DNA of 59,486 nucleotides from Thermoflexus hugenholtzii JAD2. Lineage in GTDB: Bacteria; Chloroflexota; UBA11872; UBA12225. The notes beneath the pieces were generated by a model, which worked only from the letters and a program-made list of their open reading frames with translations, was not told where the DNA came from and ran no database searches. The stretch covers positions 1 through 59,486 of the forward strand of contig CAMBEO010000009.1 in assembly GCA_945865725.1 (NCBI GenBank), in the 5' to 3' direction. This document shows, in pieces, positions 15,841-23,604 of this stretch; position 1 is the first letter of the stretch; each line of letters starts with the position of its first letter. The position numbers and the translations under genes were made by a program.

Positions 15841-18728
15841 TGGCCCATCCCCGGCCCGACGACGAACCACTCCCATGCCCGCGACCCCCACCGGCGGGGC
15901 ACGCGCCAGAGGCGCGCCATGGCTTGCCAGGCATCGTGCGCGTCGGCCCAGGTGGGACGAAGGCGTCGCACGGCCACGTCGATGACGAAGGCGGCGACGG
16001 CGACTTGCAGGAGTTCCGGCCAGATGTCGCGCACGGCCAGGCGGTTGATCGTGTCGCGGCGCCATGCGTCCGTTGGGGCGATGATCGCGGGCGCGCCGCT
16101 CTCGGTGGCAAGGCGTTCGAGGAGGGTGCGGTTGGCGAGGACGGGCGCGACCTCGGCCGGGTAGGACCGCGCGTACCCGGCGACCTGCGAGGCGACGACC
16201 TGGCCCGCGGCGATGGGCCCAGCAACTGGGTCGGACTGGGTGACGCGCACGAAGTACGCGCCCGCCTGGGAGGCGGCGAAATCCGCCTCGTACCGGCCCG
16301 GCGCGACCTGCGCGAGGACGATCCGTCGTGAGGCACCGTCCGGTCCGGCCACGTCGGCGACGGTACCAGCCAAGTCCCGGAAGGCCCCGCCGGGCGTCCA
16401 GGCATCGACGACCACGCGGGCCCGCGATGACCCGCAGGCGGCGCCGGCGCAAGTGGTCACCGCATCGACGACGCGCACGGAGATCCCGGGTTCCCGGCTT
16501 GCGGGCATCACCCACTGGACCGACTGCGTCCAGAGGGTGCGGAAGGCGTCGCCATCCGAGACCCAGTCGCGAGACCATGGGCCTTCCGCGTCGGCAGTCC
16601 AGGCGACGGCACGACCGAGGCCATACTGCCACTGCGCGAGGATGGCCTCCTCCTGGTCGCTGGTGAGGACGATTTCGGCACCGGCGCGCGGGCTTGTTCT
16701 CAGGTACCCGTGCAGGGGGGGCATGGCGCTGGGCACGAGTCCCCGCACGGCGGCGACGGCCGACAGGAGCCGCGGGGTGAAGTCGCGCTCCTGCTTGTGG
16801 GTCCGGCCGGCGAGGCGCGCCTCCTGCGTCATGATCTGGGGTACGCCCGAGGCGGAGTCGGTGAAGTAGTAGCGTCCGCTACCGCGACGCGCGAGGTCCT
16901 GCAGCAACGCTCGGCCTGACTCGCTCGAGACGGCGACCGCCGAAAGGGTGACCCCGGCACGGCGGTAGGCGTTCATGAGGGTCGGGAACGGGGCGGGGGT
17001 GCCCTCGCCGTCGGTCAACAGGATGACGTGCTTGACGCGCGCGGACGCCGCCTGGATGCCACGCAGGGCGAGGTCAAGCGCGACGTAGATGTCGGTGCCC
17101 CCGTCCGGCTGTATCGTCGCGATCCGGTCCGAGATGGCCTTCACGTCAGCTTGGCCTCGCAAGGTGCGGATCTCGGAGTTCCACCGGGCGTTGTAGTCGA
17201 AGGCCACCACCCCGACCTGGTCGCCCTCCTTGAGGGTCTCGACCGCGAGGATCGCCCCCTCCTTGGCAAGGTCCATCCGGCTGGCCCGGCGGTCGCGCGT
17301 GTCGATGCCGGACATGCTCCCTGACCGGTCAACGACGAGGACGACGGCGAGGGTGGCCGCCTGGTCCTTGTCGGGCAACTGGACGGTGACGGGCAGGGCG
17401 TCCTCGAGGGGGGTATCGGAGTAGTCGCCTTGCCCGAAGGCATGCTCGCCCCCGGCGACGACCAGGCCGCGCCCGCGGTCGGCGACCACGTCCCGCAAGG
17501 CCGTCATCCCCGCGACGGAGAGTGCCGTCGCAGGCACGTCGGACAGGACGATCGCGTCGTATCGCGCCAGGCCGTCGACCGTGGTCGGCATGGTCGCCGG
17601 CGAGGCGACGTCGACCACCATCCGCGTGCCGACCAGGGCGGCGGCGATGCGGCTCGCATTCCCGGCGTCGCCCTCGACAACGAGGACGCGACCGGGATCG
17701 ACGACCAGGGCATGGGAGAAGGCGGCGTTGTTTGCGGCGACGGGGTCGCCATCGGCAGTGACCTCGGCGCGGAAGCCCCAGGCGCCGCGCCCGAGATGGC
17801 CGACCAGGACGGGAACCTCCGTCGGACCCTGGTCGACGTCGAAGGCGCGCTCGAAGACGAGGGTGCCGGGATCGATCGCGTCCCCCGGGCCGTCCGGCGC
17901 CCGGCGCGCCCAGACCCTTACGGCGACGCGACCCGGTCCTGGCGACTGCACGACGACGCGACCGCTGGCACGCTCGCCATCATGGAGGACGGGATCCACC
18001 TCGAACCCGGCGATGGCGACGTCATCGAGGCGTCCGGGGACGACGCGGGCGGCGATCTCGACACCGCGCAAGGCGGGGGCGCGGGCCGCGGCGAGGGCGC
18101 CCCCAGTCGTCTCGTTCCCGTCGGTCAGGAGGACAAGGCGGCGCAAGTAGCCGGCACCGGCGGGGGGCAACATGGCGGCGCCCGTCGCGATCGCCTCGGC
18201 GAGGTCACTTGATTCGCGGTCGCCTGCGTCAAGCGGGGGAGATGCCTCAAGTGCAGGGGCACCGGGGTCCCGGCGCCCGGCCGCGACGTCGATGCGACTG
18301 GTCCGTCCGAAACTCGCGACCGCCCCGAGGTCGTCCGGGCCCCGTGCCGCCAGGGCGGCGCTCGCGAACCCGGCGGCGGCGGCCTGCACGTCGGCGGGCA
18401 CGCTGGCCGACCGGTCGACGAGGATGACCGTCGCGACCCCGATGGCCGGCGCGAGGATCGTGAAGCCGGCAAGGGCGAGGACGAGGCAACCGGTGACGAG
18501 GGTGCGCAAGGTGGCATGGACCGCCCACGACCGGGAACGCCCGGCACGTCCCGCTCCGGTCCCCGGACGCCCGCGTGTCCCTGGGATGACGGCACGGCCG
18601 AACCCGGCGGCGACCCACCAGACCCAAGGCACGATGGCAAGGGCAAGCACCCACCACGGGCGCGCGAACGTGAACGGCAGGGGGCCGGTGAGGTCGGCAA
18701 GGGCTGCTTGGATGCCCGAGGGGTTCAT
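15837..18728 (-). CDS. Membrane protein with two VWA-type domains (glutamine-amidotransferase-like architecture)
   Basis: 963 aa. The start ATG 18728 overlaps the previous stop (ATGA). Membrane segments near residues 20-45 and 70-95 precede a first VWA-like fold with MIDAS DRSAS near residue 103. A flavodoxin/class-I-amidotransferase-like domain follows (RVLVVEGDAGNASRIAAAL, YDAIVLSDVPA, GRGLVVAGGEHAFGQG). A second VWA domain has the complete MIDAS DRSGSM near residue 466 and TDGEGTPAP. Another membrane segment lies near the C-terminus (LLQVAVAAFVIDVAV). This resembles large Bat-operon proteins. One copy of repeat R3 (16212-16230) lies within the coding sequence. It probably binds a divalent metal and protein partners outside the membrane; the biochemical role is unknown. 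Confidence 0.85.
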   Translation of the reverse strand: MNPSGIQAALADLTGPLPFTFARPWWVLALAIVPWVWWVAAGFGRAVIPGTRGRPGTGAGRAGRSRSWAVHATLRTLVTGCLVLALAGFTILAPAIGVATVILVDRSASVPADVQAAAAGFASAALAARGPDDLGAVASFGRTSRIDVAAGRRDPGAPALEASPPLDAGDRESSDLAEAIATGAAMLPPAGAGYLRRLVLLTDGNETTGGALAAARAPALRGVEIAARVVPGRLDDVAIAGFEVDPVLHDGERASGRVVVQSPGPGRVAVRVWARRAPDGPGDAIDPGTLVFERAFDVDQGPTEVPVLVGHLGRGAWGFRAEVTADGDPVAANNAAFSHALVVDPGRVLVVEGDAGNASRIAAALVGTRMVVDVASPATMPTTVDGLARYDAIVLSDVPATALSVAGMTALRDVVADRGRGLVVAGGEHAFGQGDYSDTPLEDALPVTVQLPDKDQAATLAVVLVVDRSGSMSGIDTRDRRASRMDLAKEGAILAVETLKEGDQVGVVAFDYNARWNSEIRTLRGQADVKAISDRIATIQPDGGTDIYVALDLALRGIQAASARVKHVILLTDGEGTPAPFPTLMNAYRRAGVTLSAVAVSSESGRALLQDLARRGSGRYYFTDSASGVPQIMTQEARLAGRTHKQERDFTPRLLSAVAAVRGLVPSAMPPLHGYLRTSPRAGAEIVLTSDQEEAILAQWQYGLGRAVAWTADAEGPWSRDWVSDGDAFRTLWTQSVQWVMPASREPGISVRVVDAVTTCAGAACGSSRARVVVDAWTPGGAFRDLAGTVADVAGPDGASRRIVLAQVAPGRYEADFAASQAGAYFVRVTQSDPVAGPIAAGQVVASQVAGYARSYPAEVAPVLANRTLLERLATESGAPAIIAPTDAWRRDTINRLAVRDIWPELLQVAVAAFVIDVAVRRLRPTWADAHDAWQAMARLWRVPRRWGSRAWEWFVVGPGMGQ
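16212..16230. repeat. Repeat R3, copy 4
   Basis: GATGGGCCCAGCAACTGGG inside the double-VWA gene, read in the same frame as copy 2 (protein DPVAGPIAAG). Confidence 0.8.
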
Positions 18729-20947
18729 TGGTCCGCCTCGGGAGCCGTCCGGCCTGCGGCCCATGCGGCTGCGGCGTCGCCCGGATGGACGGGGGTGGTG
18801 CTTCCCTCTCCCGCCGCAGCGGGGGAGGGATCGGATACGCGGATAACGAGGGAGGGGGCCCTCTCCCGCGAGGCGATCCCAATCGAGGCGGGGCGCGGTC
18901 GGCGCACGCCGCCGGCGTGGAACCACCACCACTCGGCGGCGACGGCGGCGAGGGCCGCTGCGCCGGCCCAAGGCCACCACTCGTCACGCTCGCGCGCCTC
19001 GCCCGGTCCAAGCAACAGGGGTCCTGGCTCTGCGCCCGGACCGACCGAGGCCAGCGCGAGGACGGGGCCGCGTGGACGCAAGTCGGCCAACGCGTCCTCC
19101 CGGCCAGCGGGGACGGTGCGAGCGATGGTCACGTGGCGCGCGATCATCACGTCTTGCTCGTACTCGCGCACGACATACGCGCCCGGTGCGCCGGTGTCGA
19201 GGAAGCGCACCGAGGGGCGCGCGGTCGATCCCGGCGTGTCGATGCGACGGACCTCGCCGGTCGGCATCTCGATCGTGAGGGAGGTGGTGCGCGGAAGGGG
19301 CGCGATCGGCAACGAGTCGCCCGGGACGATCGAGGCGTCGCTCCCGGCCGCGCCCTCGGCGCCCCCGGTCAACCAGGTGATCGCGTTGGACACCAGGACG
19401 GGGAAGCCGACGCGTCCGAGGAGGTTTGACGTCCGCAGGTCGAAGGCGACGACGATGGCGCGATAGGCACCGGGGTAGCCCATGAGGACGAGCGGGGCCC
19501 CGCGCGCCGAGACGACCTCTTCCGCCCAGGCGGGGAGGACGACCTGGCGTGCCTCGAGGACGGAAACGCCCGCGAAGTCGACGCCCCCAAGGAGGGGACC
19601 GGGGCGAACCCGGGCGACCTGGGCGGAGTTCCACTCGCGCCCGCCGTCGGTGCGGCGCCCAAGCGTCCCGTTGACGACGACGGGGCCGTCGGTGCGGGGC
19701 GGGTCGATCAGCAACCAGTGCGCCATTGGCGCCTGCGGCGGGAACCAGGCCTCGAAGACGACGACATCGTAGCGAGCCGTGGGGTCGTAGCGCGTCGGGT
19801 CGATGCGTTCGAGGGTGAGTCCCGGCACGGCCCGCAAGGCACGGTCAAGCTGTTCGGTGCGCCCGCCGACGAGGGCGACGCGCCGTGCGACCGGGCGGGG
19901 GACCGCGGCGGTGGCGAGGTTGTCGACCGCGAGGAGGTCCGGCGCGTCGAACCATGCCTCGACCCAGGAAGCGTCGGCCGGGAGGTTCGGGATCGCGATG
20001 GCCTCGCTCGCCCCGGCGCCGACCTCGAGGGGACGCGCGCCGAACGGCTTCCCGTCGACGCGCAGGCGAAGCGAACCGGTCGCAGGGGAAGGCCCGTGGT
20101 TGGTGACGCGAACGAATGCCTGCACTGGCGTGGTCGCGGGGTCGCACGGGTCGTCGCCGCAGGTGTCGGGCCGACGGGCGACGAGGGCGACGATCGCGGC
20201 GTTGCTCGGGGCGACGCCATCAACTGACGAGGCCTTGCCGACCCGTGCAACCTGGATCGGCACGGACGGGCGACGCACTGGACCCTCGATGTCGGCGACG
20301 GCACCGGTCACGAGGAGGACCTCGCCATGGAGGGCGTCGCGGATCTCCGCGCCCGCGAGCTCGAGGGCTTGCGCGAGGTTGGCCTCGGCCGGCCGGGCGA
20401 CCAGGCGCCCGATGGCGGCGACGATCGTGGCGGCGTCGGCGGGCATCTCGCCGGACGACTCGACGCGCGCGGCGCTCGCCGCCGAGATGATGACGGCCCG
20501 GTCGCCGGGGCGGAGGCGGGAGACGACGAGGGACGCCCGGGCCTTTGCCTCGTCGAGGCGGGTGGCGATGCCCCGGCGCCCGACGGCATCGGCGAATGGC
20601 CCGTCGGCCACGACCCGCGCGTCGCCATCGGCGGCCAGCATCGGTTCCGAGGTGTCGATGATGATCGCGACGATGCGCGGTACGGGGATCATGCGCTCCA
20701 GTGCGGGTCGGCCGAGGGCGAGGGCGACGAGGAGGGCCGCCGCGACTTGCATCAGGAGGATCGCGTGGCGGCGAAGCCAGGCCAGCGGGCTGCGCGTCGA
20801 GTCGGGTTCGAGGGCGCGTCGCCAGAGGAGGATGCTGGACACCTCGACGCGGCGGCTCCGGGGCCGGAGGAGGTAGAGGCCGAGGATGGCAGCGGCCGCA
20901 CCGGCCCACGCGAGGCCCCACGGCGTCAACAGGCTCGCCCCGCTCAT
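18725..20947 (-). CDS. BatA-like membrane protein with degenerate VWA domain
   Basis: 740 aa. It opens with the BatA N-terminal signature: LLTPWGLAWAGAAAAILGLYLLRPRSRRVEVSSILLWRRALEP, then a second membrane segment (AILLMQVAAALLVALALGRPAL). A VWA-like domain follows in which the MIDAS reads DTSEPM, so the third residue of DxSxS is Pro. A central immunoglobulin-like or CARDB-like stretch and a last membrane segment near residue 695 (WWPWAGAAALAAVAAEWWWFHAGG) complete it. The C-terminal 35 residues (IRVSDPSPAAAGEGSTTP and onward) are largely encoded by an R1 repeat. CAGGG lies about 9 nt before the ATG. A repeat cluster separates it from DUF58. Confidence 0.83.
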   Translation of the reverse strand: MSGASLLTPWGLAWAGAAAAILGLYLLRPRSRRVEVSSILLWRRALEPDSTRSPLAWLRRHAILLMQVAAALLVALALGRPALERMIPVPRIVAIIIDTSEPMLAADGDARVVADGPFADAVGRRGIATRLDEAKARASLVVSRLRPGDRAVIISAASAARVESSGEMPADAATIVAAIGRLVARPAEANLAQALELAGAEIRDALHGEVLLVTGAVADIEGPVRRPSVPIQVARVGKASSVDGVAPSNAAIVALVARRPDTCGDDPCDPATTPVQAFVRVTNHGPSPATGSLRLRVDGKPFGARPLEVGAGASEAIAIPNLPADASWVEAWFDAPDLLAVDNLATAAVPRPVARRVALVGGRTEQLDRALRAVPGLTLERIDPTRYDPTARYDVVVFEAWFPPQAPMAHWLLIDPPRTDGPVVVNGTLGRRTDGGREWNSAQVARVRPGPLLGGVDFAGVSVLEARQVVLPAWAEEVVSARGAPLVLMGYPGAYRAIVVAFDLRTSNLLGRVGFPVLVSNAITWLTGGAEGAAGSDASIVPGDSLPIAPLPRTTSLTIEMPTGEVRRIDTPGSTARPSVRFLDTGAPGAYVVREYEQDVMIARHVTIARTVPAGREDALADLRPRGPVLALASVGPGAEPGPLLLGPGEARERDEWWPWAGAAALAAVAAEWWWFHAGGVRRPRPASIGIASRERAPSLVIRVSDPSPAAAGEGSTTPVHPGDAAAAWAAGRTAPEADQ
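18790..18862. repeat. Palindromic repeat R1 with R1b half, inside a coding region
   Basis: Inverted copy relative to 15350-15390. It carries both the near-palindrome and the associated CGTTATCCGCGTA segment. Read by the BatA-like gene it again gives PSPAAAGEG, now from the opposite strand of the element. Confidence 0.9.
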
Positions 20948-20992
20948 CGTGGTCGCCCTGCCGCTGGCCTGCCGCCCGCTCCCACTGGTCCA

Positions 20993-21443
20993 CGGGCATC
21001 CCTGCTCGCCGGGGTGGTGGTGGCGTGGAGGGCGGCCGGGGGGGGCGGCGGGATCGCCCGCCGGTGAACTCGATCACGCGACTGGAGACGGGTTGGCCCC
21101 CACCAGGGCACGGCGGGCAGGGATGCCCGCGGACCAAGGGGACGGCCACCGCGTCCGCGCGACTGGAGACCGGTTGGAACCCACCAGGGCACGGCGGTCG
21201 GTGCGACACCAAGGCGGCGGAGCGGGCGAGACGCCCGCGGTCCCGGCGCACGGCGGTCGGTGCGACACCAAGGCGGCGGAGCGGGCAGGGATGCCCGCGG
21301 ACCAAGAGGACGGCCACCGCGTCCGCGCGACTGGAGACGGGATGGACGCCCACCGGGGCACGGCGTGGTGGTTGGGGGTGCCGGTTGGGCGGGGAGGGGC
21401 TTGGTCGGAGGGACGCGGAGGGGCTTGGTCGGAGGGACGCGGA
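20993..21443. repeat. Composite repeat cluster splitting the MoxR operon
   Basis: This fills the 543-base gap between DUF58 and the BatA-like gene; no gene is seen in it. Unit A (CGCGACTGGAGACGGGTTGG then CCCACCAGGGCACGGCG) starts near 21077, 21158 and 21326. Unit B (GCGGGCAGGGATGCCCGC, GGACCAAG, GGACGGCCACCGCGTCC) is at about 21114 and 21281; GCGGGCA-GGGA-TGCCCGC is a 7-bp hairpin. Unit C (GCACGGCGGTCGGTGCGACA then CCAAGGCGGCGGAGCGGGC) is at 21189 and 21248. A 24-bp direct repeat starting GGGGCTTGGTCGGAGGG lies at 21396-21419 and 21420-21443. Related fragments occur near 28979 and 44418. Confidence 0.85.
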
Positions 21444-21490
21444 GGAGAACGCTGACGGCGGAGGCACCCGTCGAACGGAGCGGGCACATG

Positions 21491-22531
21491 TCAGGCGACG
21501 ATCCGCCGGGCCCGCGCGTCGAGGAAGAGGAAGTCCTCCACCGGCACCGTCGTCGAGACCGGCACGTAGCGCACCTGGCGCCGCGCGCACGCGTCCTCCT
21601 GCTCCGCAAGCCACGCGGCGACCCGCTCCCGGTATCGCACGCCGAGCGTCGCATCCGCGGCGGTCCGCACGACCTCGCCGGTCTCGCGGTCGTAGAGGTC
21701 GACGTCCCCCTCGAGGTCGGGGTCGACCTCGGACGGGTCGATGACGTGGACGACGACGGCCTCGTGTCCGCGCTCGACGAGGGCGCGAAGGCCGTCGTGG
21801 ACGCCCGGTTCGAGGAGGTCGGAAATGATGATGACCAGTCCGCGGGAGCGCTGCCCAGCGGCGAAGGCACGTAAGGAGGCGCCGAGGTCGGTCTTCCATG
21901 CGGGTTGGAGGGCGCCGAAGAAGCCGAAGAGGCGTCGGTAGGCGGCGCGACCGCGGAGCGCCGGGGAGAGGGCGACGATCCGGTCGGCGATGGCGGCGCC
22001 CGTGACGACGTCCGACGCGCACAGGCCGACGTAGCCGATGGCGGCCGCGAGGCGGCGCGCGTGGCCAAGCTTGTTCTCGGTGCCCCAGTCCATGCTGCGC
22101 GAGACGTCGACCATGACGTAGATCGCCAGGCTCTCCTCGTCCTCGCGCAACTTCACCACGAGGCGGTCCGACCGCCCGTAGATGTTCCAGTCGATGCTGC
22201 GCGGGTCGTCACCGGGGGCGTACTCGCGGTAGTCCGCGAACTCGATCGAGGTGCCACGAAGGCGGCTGCGCCGTCCTCCGAAGCTGGTGGAACCGTGCTG
22301 GCGCCGCGCGACGACCCGCAACCGCTCGAGGCGGCGCAGGAACGCGTCGTCGAACGCAGTCGGGCCGGTCGGAAGGTCACCTGCCGGGGAGGGCGCGGGG
22401 GGCGCGACGGCGGTGACCGGGCGCGCGGGCATGGTGAACCACGGCAGCTTGAGGGCGCGACGGACCCTGCCGGTCTCGGGACCGTCGCCAGCGGGCGGGG
22501 TGCCGGTGGCCGGACTGGCGCCCGCGATCAC
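21491..22531 (-). CDS. DUF58 domain protein (MoxR-associated, VWA-like)
   Basis: 346 aa. GTG 22531 overlaps the moxR stop (GTGA). The DUF58 core is clear: LRGTSIEFADYREYAPGDDPRSIDWNIYGRSDRLVVKLREDEE, followed by the VWA MIDAS VDVSRSMDWG and LVIIISDLLEPG. About 80 N-terminal residues are Pro/Ala-rich. DUF58 proteins usually pair with a MoxR ATPase and are thought to act with it in assembly or activation of metal-dependent or envelope proteins. That role is inferred from the association only. Confidence 0.9.
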   Translation of the reverse strand: MIAGASPATGTPPAGDGPETGRVRRALKLPWFTMPARPVTAVAPPAPSPAGDLPTGPTAFDDAFLRRLERLRVVARRQHGSTSFGGRRSRLRGTSIEFADYREYAPGDDPRSIDWNIYGRSDRLVVKLREDEESLAIYVMVDVSRSMDWGTENKLGHARRLAAAIGYVGLCASDVVTGAAIADRIVALSPALRGRAAYRRLFGFFGALQPAWKTDLGASLRAFAAGQRSRGLVIIISDLLEPGVHDGLRALVERGHEAVVVHVIDPSEVDPDLEGDVDLYDRETGEVVRTAADATLGVRYRERVAAWLAEQEDACARRQVRYVPVSTTVPVEDFLFLDARARRIVA

Positions 22532-23562
22532 GATGCGCGCACCCGGTCGGCGACGTCGTCGGCGCGGGTGCCCATCAGGAGCTGGTCGATGATCGCATCG
22601 GTCGTCACGCCGTCGGACTCGGCCTCGAAGTTGAGGAGGAGGCGGTGGCGCAGGGCGAGGTGGGCGGCCCACCGGACGTCCTCGAAGGCGACGTTGTAGC
22701 GTCCGTCAAGGAGCGCCCGGACCTTGCCCGCGAGGACGAGGGCCTGGCCGGCCCGCGGGCTCGCGCCGAACCGGACGTACTGGCGGACATGTCGCGGGGC
22801 GTCCCGCTCGCCAGGATGGCTGGCCATGACGAGGCGGGCGACGTAGTCGCGCACGTGCTGTGCGATCGGGACCTGGCGCACGAGCGACTGCAGGCGCAGG
22901 ATCTCCTCGGCCCCGGCGACAGGGGTCACGCGAGGCGTCGCGTCGCCCGTCGTCAGGTCGAGGATCGCGGTCAACTCGTGCAGGCTCGGGTACCCGACCA
23001 GGATCTTGTAGGCGAAGCGGTCGAGCTGCGCCTCGGGCAGGGGGTAGGTGCCCTCCATCTCAAGGGGGTTCTGCGTCGCGAGGACCATGAACGGGGCCGG
23101 AAGGGGGCGCGCGGCATTCCCGACGGTTACCTGTCCCTCGGCCATTGCCTCCAGGAGGGCCGACTGCGTCTTGGGCGTGGCGCGGTTGACCTCGTCGGCG
23201 AGCACGAGGTTGGCGAAGACCGGACCGGCCTCGAAGCGGAAATGACGCCCGCCGCTCGGGTCGTCCGCGATGATGTTCGTGCCGGTGATGTCGGCAGGCA
23301 TCAGGTCGGGCGTGAACTGGACCCGGCTGTAGGCGAGGTCGAGGGCACCCGCAAGGGCGCGGACAAGGCGCGTCTTGCCAAGGCCGGGGACCCCTTCGAG
23401 GAGGACGTGCCCGCCGGAGAGGAGCCCGACGAGGGCACCGGAGAGGACGTCCTCCTGCCCGACGATCACCCGGCGAACCTCGGCGAGGATGCCGCTGGTG
23501 ACGCGAGCGAACAGGTCCAGGTCCGACTCGCGTCCGCCGGGACGAGTGAACGGGCTACCCAT
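22528..23562 (-). CDS. MoxR-family AAA+ ATPase
   Basis: 344 aa. Walker A GVPGLGKTRLVRAL near residue 60, Walker B LVLADEVNRATPKTQSALLEAM near 118, sensor-1 region MVLATQNPLEMEGTYPLPEAQLDRF and an arginine-finger/sensor-2 helix (GASPRAGQALVLAGK). ATG 23562 has GGAGGA 5 nt upstream. MoxR ATPases act as chaperones for VWA and metal-cofactor proteins. The coupled DUF58 gene and downstream VWA genes are its likely partners. Confidence 0.95.
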   Translation of the reverse strand: MGSPFTRPGGRESDLDLFARVTSGILAEVRRVIVGQEDVLSGALVGLLSGGHVLLEGVPGLGKTRLVRALAGALDLAYSRVQFTPDLMPADITGTNIIADDPSGGRHFRFEAGPVFANLVLADEVNRATPKTQSALLEAMAEGQVTVGNAARPLPAPFMVLATQNPLEMEGTYPLPEAQLDRFAYKILVGYPSLHELTAILDLTTGDATPRVTPVAGAEEILRLQSLVRQVPIAQHVRDYVARLVMASHPGERDAPRHVRQYVRFGASPRAGQALVLAGKVRALLDGRYNVAFEDVRWAAHLALRHRLLLNFEAESDGVTTDAIIDQLLMGTRADDVADRVRAS

Positions 23563-23604
23563 GTGGTCCTCCGGTGGTGGCGTGGGTGCTTGTAGCGTAG
23601 GCGG

